The notes under the pieces are model-generated. The model worked only from the letters and a program-made list of their open reading frames with translations. It was not told the origin of the DNA and made no database searches. The translations under genes were made by a program, and so were the position numbers. This document shows, in pieces, positions 56,967 through 64,000 of a stretch of 64,000 nucleotides of DNA. Origin of the DNA: Paracoccus halophilus (GTDB lineage Bacteria; Pseudomonadota; Alphaproteobacteria; Rhodobacterales; Rhodobacteraceae); contig NZ_JRKN01000002.1 of the NCBI RefSeq assembly GCF_000763905.1, positions 62,001-126,000 on the forward strand. The letters are read 5' to 3'. Every line of letters starts with the position of its first letter. Position 1 is the first letter of the stretch.

Positions 56967-58280
56967 TTAGCGAAACCACAGCCCCTGCTTGCGCAGGCGG
57001 TGGCGTATCGCCTGCTCGGCGGGTTGCGGGTTTTCGGCCTGGAACATCGGCCGGATATGCTGGCGTCCCTCGCCGCCGAAGATCAGCCTTTGCGCAGCCT
57101 CGTCACCCGCCAGAAGTGGCGCGATCTGCGGATCGGCGGCCAGATCCTCGATCAGCGCGACAGCCGCATCGGATTCGCGGGCATAAAGCAGCGACAGGTT
57201 GCGATAGTGGCAACTCACATCGCCATCCAGCCCGTCCAGCTCCGCCCCGGGACGCCCGCCTCCCAAGGCATGGATGACCAGCGGCAGCGCGATCTGATCC
57301 AGCCAGGGATCAAGGCTCTGGCAGGCCAGTTCGTCCCCAGGCGCATCGCGGATGGCCAGCGCATATTCCGCGAAACGCCGGCCGAATTCCTGCGCATCCG
57401 CGCCAAGAAACCAGCCGGCATTGAAATACAGATATCGCTCCCAGTGCTCGTCGGGCTGGCTGCGGTCCAGCGAGGCGGCGAAATCCAGCCCGAAACGCTC
57501 ATAGAGGGATTTCCATATCTGCGTGTAGCCCGGGCCGTAAAGCGGCGGCTCGGGCCAGGTCGCGCTGCGCCGCATCGAGGCGGAGGGGCGCGAGAAATCA
57601 AGCGCCAGGGCGGCCAGTTCACCGATAATCAGCGTATCGCTGTCAAAGAACATGAAGGGCCGGTCCGCCGGCAAGAGCGACAGCGCCTCGATCTTGTTGC
57701 CATAGGGATAGTCGCGGCCGAAATGCGTCGCGGTAAAGGGCAGCAGTTCCGCCCCATGGGCCGCCAGCACATCACGGACCGGGTCGGGAATACGCGTATT
57801 CACCCCTTGCCAGGCGCCTTTGGGCTCGGGTTCCGCCACGATCAGGCGCCCCTTCCAGCCCGGAGAATTGCGCCGCAGACTGGCAGCGAAAAGCGCCGCC
57901 TCGACGCCCAGCCGGCCATTCTGGCCAATGATCAGGATATTGAACTCTGGCGCCGGCAGATGATCCTTCCCCGGGCCTTTCCGGGCAGGTCTGTGCACAG
58001 GTCCGGCGGGTCGCGGCGCCACGGGTTCGGGCGGCGCCACAACCGGCACCGGCGCCGCGCCATTCGCCTCCGGCTCAGGGGCCGGCGCGCGGGTAGGCTG
58101 GTCCGGGGACGAGCCGCTGCGCTTGTTCTTTCGCGCCGCGCGCTCGGCCTGTCGGCTGGCCCGGCGCGCAGCGCGTTCGCGGCGATTGGCCTCGCGCCGG
58201 GCCTCGCGCATGGCGGCGCCATCCCTGGCCTTGCCGCCCTTGGCGTCGTCGCCGTTCCCGTCGTCCTGATTCTTTCCCAT
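56967..58280 (-). CDS. GT-A-like glycosyltransferase with basic N-terminal region
   Basis: 437 residues from MGKNQDDGNGDDAKGG at 58280, with a G-rich ribosome site. The first 110 residues are highly charged and Arg/Ala-rich, possibly coiled coil (REARREANRRERAARRASRQ), then Pro-rich. From about residue 115 a nucleotide-sugar fold begins with NILIIGQNGRLGVEAALFAASL. FMFFDSDTLIIGEL supplies a DxD metal motif, and YFNAGWFLGAD is typical of GT8-like or related transferases. Sugar and acceptor are unknown. It is convergent with the IS630 remnant and RTX gene. Confidence 0.7.
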   Translation of the reverse strand: MGKNQDDGNGDDAKGGKARDGAAMREARREANRRERAARRASRQAERAARKNKRSGSSPDQPTRAPAPEPEANGAAPVPVVAPPEPVAPRPAGPVHRPARKGPGKDHLPAPEFNILIIGQNGRLGVEAALFAASLRRNSPGWKGRLIVAEPEPKGAWQGVNTRIPDPVRDVLAAHGAELLPFTATHFGRDYPYGNKIEALSLLPADRPFMFFDSDTLIIGELAALALDFSRPSASMRRSATWPEPPLYGPGYTQIWKSLYERFGLDFAASLDRSQPDEHWERYLYFNAGWFLGADAQEFGRRFAEYALAIRDAPGDELACQSLDPWLDQIALPLVIHALGGGRPGAELDGLDGDVSCHYRNLSLLYARESDAAVALIEDLAADPQIAPLLAGDEAAQRLIFGGEGRQHIRPMFQAENPQPAEQAIRHRLRKQGLWFR

Positions 58281-58881
58281 TGCCGCCCGCCCCTTGGATG
58301 CAAGCTCCGTCGCGCATTCGGCAACCAGAGCGCGACATGATCTGTCTAACCTATCGCAGAGATAGGCGTCATGGTCATAAAACCCTATACAAGGACAGGC
58401 CGAACCGGTCGAATACAGGCCTTTTTCGACCACATTCAAGCAAAATCAGCGCAAACCTCACTATAAAGTCAGGTTCACGCTGCGTCAGTTTCGATGCACG
58501 GTTTCGGCAGCCGTTCAACGATTTTCTCTTTTGCAGGTACGGCGAGACCGGACGGGTCTGGGGCACAGTGCCCGTCCGGTCGCTCTCAAAAGCAAGATTG
58601 CCTCAGCCACAAAAGCTTGTCGACCAATTCCGAATCGGCCAGCGAATTCCTGCCGATTCCCTTGGGGAAGGCCCGAACACCGTCAAGGCCTTAGGCTGTT
58701 GTGAGGCCCCATCGAGCGCAAACCCTGACGCGAAATTTTGGCGTAAGCCGGAATGTCGGCACATTGCTTGACGCATGCGGCATTTCTGCCGCGCCTTCGC
58801 AATCGCGGCCGGGAAAACGGCGCGCGGGCGGCCACGGAATGCGGTAATTTGGCCAAAAGGACCAGCAGCTTTCCCGCCGCA
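58281..58881. other. About 600 bases with no recognisable gene
   Basis: Lower GC than the neighbours. A hairpin CCGGACGGG (58548-58556) / CCCGTCCGG (58571-58579) holds an inner GGGCAC-A-GTGCCC-like repeat and has no T-run. Open frames on both strands have no domain, ribosome site or codon bias. Together with the IS remnant this looks like decayed accessory DNA, but an RNA gene cannot be excluded. Confidence 0.5.
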
Positions 58882-59340
58882 TCATCGCCCTGCCCGTCCC
58901 CCCGGACGGTCCCTGCCGGTCGCCCGTTTCGCGGCCAGCATCAGGTTGGTCTCGGTATTGGCGACATGCTCGAAGCGGCGGATCTCGGCCAATACCAGGT
59001 CCAGTTCCTCAAGGGTTTCGGTGCCCAGCGTCACGATCAGATCCCATGCGCCATTGGTGGAATGCACCGCCTGCACGGCGGGCAACCCGGTCAGCTTGCG
59101 CAGCACCCGGTCGGTGCCGCGCCCCTCGATCCTGAGGAATGTCAGCCCCCGCACCGGGCTGACCATAGTGTCTTCGTGCAGCACGACGCTGTAGCCCAGG
59201 ATCACGCCGCTGCGCTCCAGCCGCTCCATCCGCGTGCGGATGGTGGTGCGCGACAGGCCCAGAGTCAGCGACAGTTCTGACAGGCTGGCCCGCGCATTGT
59301 GGCGCAGGCAGGCGATCAGCTTCTTGTCTGTTTCGTCCAT
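58882..59340 (-). CDS. Lrp/AsnC family regulator
   Basis: 152 residues. N-terminal winged helix MDETDKKLIACLRHNARASLSELS (quoted in part: LIACLRHNARAS) with LGLSRTTIRTRMERLERSGVILGY as recognition region, then a RAM ligand-binding domain with AVHSTNGAWDLIV. Divergent from arginase (120-base gap holding an 18-bp palindrome), it probably senses arginine or ornithine and controls the adjacent catabolic genes. Confidence 0.92.
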   Translation of the reverse strand: MDETDKKLIACLRHNARASLSELSLTLGLSRTTIRTRMERLERSGVILGYSVVLHEDTMVSPVRGLTFLRIEGRGTDRVLRKLTGLPAVQAVHSTNGAWDLIVTLGTETLEELDLVLAEIRRFEHVANTETNLMLAAKRATGRDRPGGRAGR

Positions 59341-59377
59341 AATGGAAGGCTATCCATCCGATATGAATATTATTCCT

Positions 59378-59395
59378 TCATTTTGCGCAAAATGA
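59378..59395. promoter_or_regulatory. 18-bp perfect palindrome, likely Lrp-type operator
   Basis: TCATTTTGCGCAAAATGA between the divergent Lrp-family gene and arginase. It is 38 nt upstream of the regulator start and 66 nt upstream of the arginase start. A/T arms around a GCGC centre fit binding by a dimeric regulator. Confidence 0.6.
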
Positions 59396-59460
59396 GGGCT
59401 GAAATCCATCCGTAATAGTCAGCGATACTGGTTTCGACGATTTCAAACACAGGATGGGCG

Positions 59461-60393
59461 ATGACCATGGCTGACAAGACATTGTTTCTGATCGGGGCGA
59501 CGGTGGAATCCGGGCAACGGATCGCCGGTTGCGGCATGGGGCCGGATGCCTATCGCGCGGCGGGGCTGACCACGATCCTGCGCGATCTGGGTCGCGAGGT
59601 GCGCGATCTGGGCAATCTGGCGCCCGCGCCCCTGCGCGAGGTGGTGCCGGTGAATGACCGCGTGCATCGGATGGCCGAATGTGTCGCCTGGACCGAGGCG
59701 CTGATCGAGGCCGGGCAACAGGCCGCGACGCAGGGGATGCCGATCTTTCTGGGCGGCGATCATTCGCTGGCCTTGGGCTCGGTGGCGGCGATGGCAGCCC
59801 ATGCCGGGCGCGAAGGCCGGCCGCTTTTCGTGCTGTGGCTGGATGCGCATTCCGATTACCACACGCCCGTCACCTCGGATTCCGGCAATCTTCACGGCAC
59901 GCCCGTGGCCTATCTGACCGGCCGCGATGGTTTCGACGGCTTTCCGGAACTGGCCGCCAAGGTCGATCCTGCGCGGGTCTGCATGATCGGACTACGATCG
60001 GTCGATACCGAGGAGCGCGCGGCGCTGAGATCCAGCGACATCCTGACCCATGACATGCGCGACATCGACGAGACCGGCATCGTGCGCCCGCTGCGCGAGT
60101 TTCTGGAGCGCGTGCGGCAGGAAAACGGTCTTCTGCATGTCAGTCTGGACGTGGACTTCCTCGACCCTGCGATCGCGCCTGCCGTCGGCACCACGGTTCC
60201 CGGCGGCGCCACCTTCCGCGAGGCGCATCTGGTGATGGAACTGCTGCATGACAGCGGGCTGGTCAGTTCGCTCGATCTGGTCGAGCTGAACCCGATGCTG
60301 GACGAACGCGGCAAGACCGCGCGCCTGATGATCGATCTGACCGCCTCGCTTTTTGGCCGGCGCGTCATCGACCGCCCCAACCGCCCTTTCTGA
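59461..60393 (+). CDS. rocF: Arginase
   Basis: 310 residues; AGGA lies 6 nt before the ATG at 59461. The manganese motifs GGDHSLALGS, DAHSDYHT and SLDVDFLDPAIAP are all present, with the C-terminal ELNPMLDERG. It hydrolyses arginine to ornithine and urea. It is followed after 16 bases by ornithine cyclodeaminase, so the product is used directly. Agmatinase is unlikely given this partner. Confidence 0.93.
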   Translation: MTMADKTLFLIGATVESGQRIAGCGMGPDAYRAAGLTTILRDLGREVRDLGNLAPAPLREVVPVNDRVHRMAECVAWTEALIEAGQQAATQGMPIFLGGDHSLALGSVAAMAAHAGREGRPLFVLWLDAHSDYHTPVTSDSGNLHGTPVAYLTGRDGFDGFPELAAKVDPARVCMIGLRSVDTEERAALRSSDILTHDMRDIDETGIVRPLREFLERVRQENGLLHVSLDVDFLDPAIAPAVGTTVPGGATFREAHLVMELLHDSGLVSSLDLVELNPMLDERGKTARLMIDLTASLFGRRVIDRPNRPF

Positions 60394-60409
60394 GAGACAG
60401 GAGAACCCG

Positions 60410-61462
60410 ATGAACGCCCCGCTGCCGTCGCGACTGGCCTATGTGCCCTTTGTCAGCGTCGAGAACATGATGAAGCTGATCCATGAAACCGGCCTCCGCG
60501 AGATGCTGACCGGGCTCGCCGATTACATCGAGCAGGATTTCCGTCGCTGGGAATTGTTCGACAAGACCCCGCGCGTGGCCAGCCACTCGGCCGAGGGGGT
60601 GATCGAGCTGATGCCGACCTCGGACGGTGAGGATTACGGGTTCAAATATGTGAACGGCCATCCCAAGAACACCAGAGAGGGGCTGCAGACCGTCACCGCC
60701 TTCGGCCTGCTGGCCAGCGTCGGATCCGGCTATCCGGTGCTGCTGACCGAGATGACGCTGCTGACTGCCCTGCGCACCGCCGCGACCAGCGCGATGGTGG
60801 CGAAACATCTGGCGCCCCGGGGCGCCCGGACCATGGCGATGATCGGCAATGGCGCGCAATCCGAATTTCAGGCGCTGGCCTTTCAGGCAATCTGCGGGGT
60901 CGAGACCGTGCAGCTTTACGATATCGACCCCGCGGCCACGAAAAAGGCCATGCGCAACCTGCATGGCTCGGGTCTGGTGCTGCGCGCCTGCGATTCCGCG
61001 CAGGCCGCGATGGAGGGCGCCGAGATCATCACCACCTGCACCGCCGACAAGCAATATGCCACGATCCTGACCGACAACATGGTCGGCGCGGGCGTCCATA
61101 TCAACGCCATTGGCGGCGATTGCCCGGGCAAGACGGAACTGCATCCCGATATCCTGAAACGCTCGGCCGTGTTCGTGGAATATCCCGAGCAGACCCGGAT
61201 CGAGGGCGAGATCCAGCAGATGCCCCCTGATTTCCCGGTTACCGAGATCTGGAAGGTGATCACCGGGCAGGCGCGGGGCCGAAGCTCGGCGACCGAGATC
61301 ACGCTGTTCGACGGCGTCGGCTTCGCCATCGAGGATTTCAGCGCCCTGCGCTATCTGCGCGACCGGCTGAAAACCTCGCGGCTTTACCAGCAACTGGACA
61401 TGATCGCCGATCCCGACGATCCCCGCGACCTCTACGGCATGCTGATGCGCGCCGCCGGCTGA
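60410..61462 (+). CDS. Ornithine cyclodeaminase
   Basis: 350 residues; AGGAG lies 6 nt before the ATG. The NAD-binding region reads MIGNGAQSEFQALAFQ; GGDCPGKTELHPDILKR carries the catalytic Asp of the OCD/mu-crystallin family. It converts ornithine to proline and ammonia. With arginase it forms a short arginine-to-proline route. Length fits the longer OCD group. Confidence 0.93.
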   Translation: MNAPLPSRLAYVPFVSVENMMKLIHETGLREMLTGLADYIEQDFRRWELFDKTPRVASHSAEGVIELMPTSDGEDYGFKYVNGHPKNTREGLQTVTAFGLLASVGSGYPVLLTEMTLLTALRTAATSAMVAKHLAPRGARTMAMIGNGAQSEFQALAFQAICGVETVQLYDIDPAATKKAMRNLHGSGLVLRACDSAQAAMEGAEIITTCTADKQYATILTDNMVGAGVHINAIGGDCPGKTELHPDILKRSAVFVEYPEQTRIEGEIQQMPPDFPVTEIWKVITGQARGRSSATEITLFDGVGFAIEDFSALRYLRDRLKTSRLYQQLDMIADPDDPRDLYGMLMRAAG

Positions 61463-61558
61463 GGCCGCTTCTCCCCGACAAAATCAGGAAAAAAGCAGAA
61501 GCGCCGGGTCGCGGCGCCGGAATCGTCATTTCATTCTTTCTCAAGACAGGGAATCGAC

Positions 61559-62983
61559 ATGCAAACGGATATTCCAAGGGGCGCACGCCCGCCCACCCTG
61601 ACCGAGGCGCTGATCTCGCTGTTCTCACTGATCGTCGGCATCAGCATCTCGATCGTGATCTATGGGCTGGACCCGCAGATCCCGATGCTGCTGGGGGTGA
61701 TCGTGGCCAGTCTGGTCGCCCTGCGCTGCGGGTTCTCATGGGACAGCGTGCAGGACGGCATGGTGCAGGGCATTGCCAATGCGCTGCCGGCAATGATCAT
61801 CCTGCTGGTCGTCGGCATCCTGATCGGTGTCTGGATCCTGGGCGGCGTGGTGCCGACGCTGATCTATTACGGGCTGGAAATGGTCTCGCCCGCGGTGTTC
61901 CTGCCGGTGACGGTGATCATCTGTGCCATCGCCTCGCTGGCCACCGGCACAAGCTGGGGCACCACCGGGACGATCGGGGTGGCGCTGATGGGCATCGGCT
62001 CGGGGCTGGGCTTTCCCCTGCCCATCGTCGCCGGCGCGGTCCTGTCCGGCTCCTATTTCGGCGACAAGATGTCGCCGCTCTCCGACACCACCAACCTTGC
62101 CCCCGCCATGGCCGGGACGGATCTGTTCACCCACATCAAGCACATGTCCTACACCACGGGCGTCTCGATGACGCTGACCATGATCATCGAGGTCGCGCTG
62201 AGCTTTCGCTATGGCGGCGGCGACGGAAATCTGGACCGGATTCAGGCGATGCTGACCGCGCTCGAGCAGAATTTCACCATCAATCCGGTCCTGCTTCTGC
62301 CGCCGCTTCTGGTGCTGTTCGTCAGCTATCGCAAGATGCCCGCCATTCCCGGGATCACCCTTGGCGTCATCGCCGGCGCGATCTGCGCAATCGGGCTTCA
62401 GGGCGCCGGGTACAAGGAACTGGTGAATGTGGCCTTTGGCGGCTTTACCGCCGAAACCGGGATCGCCGATGTGGACAGCCTGCTGTCGCGCGGCGGCATG
62501 GAAAGCATGCTCTATACCATCTCGCTGATCATCGTGGCGATGATGTTCGGCGGCGTGATGGAGCGGACCGGCCAGTTGAAGATCGTGGCCGACCGGATCC
62601 TGCGGGCGGCGAAATCCACCGGCTCGCTGATCGTCTCGACCGTGCTGACCGGCATCGGCGCCAACCTGATCCTGTGCGACCAGTACATGGCCATCGTCAT
62701 GGGCGCGCGCACCTATGCCCAGGCCTATCGCGAACGCGGGATCGCACCCGAGAACCTGTCCCGCGCGGTCGAGGACAGCGCCACGGTGACCGCCAACCTG
62801 GTGCCGTGGAACTCCGGCGGCGCCTATCAGGCGGCGACGCTGGGCGTGGCGACGATCGCCTATCTGCCGTTCAACTTCTTCTGCTGGCTATCGCCGCTGG
62901 TCACGATCCTGTTCGGGGTCATGGGCTGGACGATCTGGCGGATCGAGCCCGAGGCGAAAACAGTTTCAACGTCGCGAGCCTAG
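61559..62983 (+). CDS. NhaC-family antiporter, possible arginine/ornithine-linked carrier
   Basis: 474 residues with about eleven membrane segments. GTSWGTTGTIGVALMGIG, GDKMSPLSDTTNLAPA and NLVPWNSGGAYQAATLG are NhaC superfamily motifs. Members include sodium/proton and organic-ion antiporters. Its position after arginase and ornithine cyclodeaminase suggests amino-acid or cation exchange linked to arginine use; this is inference. The 96-base gap after ocd may hold its own weak promoter. Confidence 0.85.
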   Translation: MQTDIPRGARPPTLTEALISLFSLIVGISISIVIYGLDPQIPMLLGVIVASLVALRCGFSWDSVQDGMVQGIANALPAMIILLVVGILIGVWILGGVVPTLIYYGLEMVSPAVFLPVTVIICAIASLATGTSWGTTGTIGVALMGIGSGLGFPLPIVAGAVLSGSYFGDKMSPLSDTTNLAPAMAGTDLFTHIKHMSYTTGVSMTLTMIIEVALSFRYGGGDGNLDRIQAMLTALEQNFTINPVLLLPPLLVLFVSYRKMPAIPGITLGVIAGAICAIGLQGAGYKELVNVAFGGFTAETGIADVDSLLSRGGMESMLYTISLIIVAMMFGGVMERTGQLKIVADRILRAAKSTGSLIVSTVLTGIGANLILCDQYMAIVMGARTYAQAYRERGIAPENLSRAVEDSATVTANLVPWNSGGAYQAATLGVATIAYLPFNFFCWLSPLVTILFGVMGWTIWRIEPEAKTVSTSRA

Positions 62984-63060
62984 AAAAGCCGGCCCGAATC
63001 CTGCATGAACCGCCCAACGCCGGGCACCCGCCCGTCGGCGATCCGAGGGAGGAGACATTC

Positions 63061-63486
63061 ATGGAACTCACGCTGGAAGACGCGCGCGGCATGGCCGACA
63101 GCTGCCTGCAATTCGCGGCCGAGATGAAGCTCAAGCCGATCACCGTCGCGGTGGTCGACGCGACCGGGCAGCTCAAGGTCCTGCTGCGGCAGGACGGTAC
63201 CAGCACGCTGCGCGCCGAGATCGCGCAGGGCAAGGCCAAGGGCGCGATCGCGCTTGGCATGGGATCGCGGGCGATTTTCGAACGCGCCAGAGAGCAGCCC
63301 TATTTCATCCAGTCGGTCAACGCGCTGGCGGGCGGCGCGCTGGTGCCGGTGCCGGGCGGTGTCCTGATCCGGCGCGACGGCCGCATCCTGGGCGCAATCG
63401 GCATCACCGGCGACAGTTCCGACAATGACGAAACCTGCGCCAGCCGCGCCATCGAGGCCGCGGGCTTTACCGCCGACGGCGGCTGA
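63061..63486 (+). CDS. GlcG/HbpS family protein
   Basis: 141 residues; GGGAGGAG lies just before the ATG. The family pattern is LEDARGMADSCLQFAAEMKLKPITVAVVDATG (quoted: ITVAVVDATG) and ALAGGALVPVPGGVLI, then GAIGITGDSSDNDE. Members bind heme or small ligands and often accompany transport or catabolic genes. Role here unknown. Confidence 0.88.
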   Translation: MELTLEDARGMADSCLQFAAEMKLKPITVAVVDATGQLKVLLRQDGTSTLRAEIAQGKAKGAIALGMGSRAIFERAREQPYFIQSVNALAGGALVPVPGGVLIRRDGRILGAIGITGDSSDNDETCASRAIEAAGFTADGG

Positions 63487-63503
63487 GCCATCCGGCGCGA
63501 TCA

Positions 63504-63526
63504 GCCGGGCCGACACGCGGCCCGGC
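63504..63526. terminator. Bidirectional terminator
   Basis: GCCGGGCC (63504-63511) pairs perfectly with GGCCCGGC (63519-63526) around seven bases, between convergent stops. Confidence 0.6.
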
Positions 63527-63530
63527 GGCC

Positions 63531-64000
63531 CTATCGCACCGTCGGGTCGAGCCTGTCGCGCAGCCAGTCCCCCACCAGCGAGATAGACAGCGTGGTGATC
63601 ATGATCACCACCGACGGCGCCAGCATGATCCAGGGCGCGGTGGTCAGATAATCGCGCCCGAAACCGACCATATTGCCCAGGCTCGTCTCGGGCGGCTGCA
63701 CGCCCAGCCCCAGAAAGGACAGGCCGGATTCCATCAGGATGATCTCGGGGAAGGTCAGCGTCATCGACACGATCAGCGTCGAGGCGACATTGGGCAGGAT
63801 ATGGCCCAGATACAGCCGGCGCGGCGTCGCGCCCAGCTGCTCGACCGCCGCCGCATAGCCCTGCGCCCCGGCCGCGATGGCCAGGCCGCGCGCGATGCGG
63901 GCATAGCGCTCCCAGCCGTAAAAGCCCATCAGGCAGACCAGCAGCAGCATGGACGAGCCGAAAAAGGCCAGCACCGCCAGCGACATGATCAGAAACGGCA
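63531..64000 (-). CDS. ABC transporter permease, DppC/OppC type (5' end outside window)
   Basis: About 156 C-terminal codons; the frame stays open to the window edge (PFLI precedes the internal Met), so the start lies beyond it. The EAA loop EQLGATPRRLYLGHILPN and SGLSFLGLGVQPPETSLGNMVG are diagnostic of the second permease of oligopeptide/dipeptide importers. The terminal residues are WLRDRLDPTVR. Its partner genes lie outside. Confidence 0.92.
   Translation of the reverse strand, partial: PFLIMSLAVLAFFGSSMLLLVCLMGFYGWERYARIARGLAIAAGAQGYAAAVEQLGATPRRLYLGHILPNVASTLIVSMTLTFPEIILMESGLSFLGLGVQPPETSLGNMVGFGRDYLTTAPWIMLAPSVVIMITTLSISLVGDWLRDRLDPTVR

Overview
The window is a GC-rich chromosomal segment from an alphaproteobacterium of the Rhodobacteraceae, most likely Paracoccus or a close relative. 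This is inferred from gene content, not from a marker search. The supporting content is the ctaC-ctaB-ctaG-ctaE aa3 oxidase operon, a fused IspDF, a one-polypeptide indolepyruvate ferredoxin oxidoreductase, DUF6477 and DUF6456 proteins, and gene-transfer-agent (GTA) accessory genes. Most of it is ordinary core genome, tightly packed with many ATGA or TGATG stop/start overlaps.

Layout. 1-3.2 kb: the 3' part of an acyl-CoA synthetase, then an overlapping hydrolase-like/GT61 glycosyltransferase pair. 3.3-9.2 kb (minus strand): murI-ccmE-[endolysin-holin]-ccmF-ccmH-enoyl-CoA hydratase, in which a GTA-type lysis pair sits between two cytochrome c maturation genes. 9.2-13.7 kb: a fused IorAB oxidoreductase divergent from an LsrB/VtlR-like LysR regulator. 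13.8-18.1 kb: a candidate sRNA, purL, tRNA-Leu(CAA), lipA and a peroxiredoxin. 18.1-21.6 kb: a GafA-like GTA activator, a DUF6477 gene, a HerA-like ATPase, and a second candidate sRNA sharing a 15-nt core with the first. 22-34 kb: IalB-family protein, DegP, Nudix, TPP riboswitch-tenA, AI-2E exporter-family protein, rpiA-gor-hflKC, and ispDF-pgpA-cinA. 34-43.6 kb (minus): the ctaC-ctaB-small ORF-ctaG-ctaE run, GFA-surf1, and thrC-M16 peptidase-GNAT-FAD oxidase. 43.7-47.2 kb: tldD, dprA and a proline-rich secreted protein. 47.2-53.2 kb (minus): pstSCAB-phoU-phoB behind a candidate Pho box. 53.3-58.9 kb: aroC, then an accessory patch with an RTX-repeat protein, an IS630 transposase remnant, a DxD glycosyltransferase-like protein and about 600 bp without a gene. 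58.9-64 kb: an Lrp regulator divergent from arginase-ornithine cyclodeaminase-NhaC-type transporter-GlcG/HbpS, then the start of an oligopeptide-type ABC permease gene cut by the window edge.

The most interesting theme is the GTA one. The endolysin gene has a perfect TTAA-N7-TTAA CtrA-type box about 42 nt upstream of its chosen start. dprA, whose product is needed by GTA recipients in Rhodobacter capsulatus, has a one-mismatch version about 48 nt upstream. The gafA-like gene has a TTAACC half-site at about the same distance. No GTA head or tail gene is in the window, so regulator, donor lysis and recipient uptake genes appear scattered but possibly under common control. The second theme is the pair of short terminator-ended RNAs that share CCTCCCTGTTGGACT, resembling the alphaproteobacterial suhB/alpha-r8 (MmgR) sRNA type.
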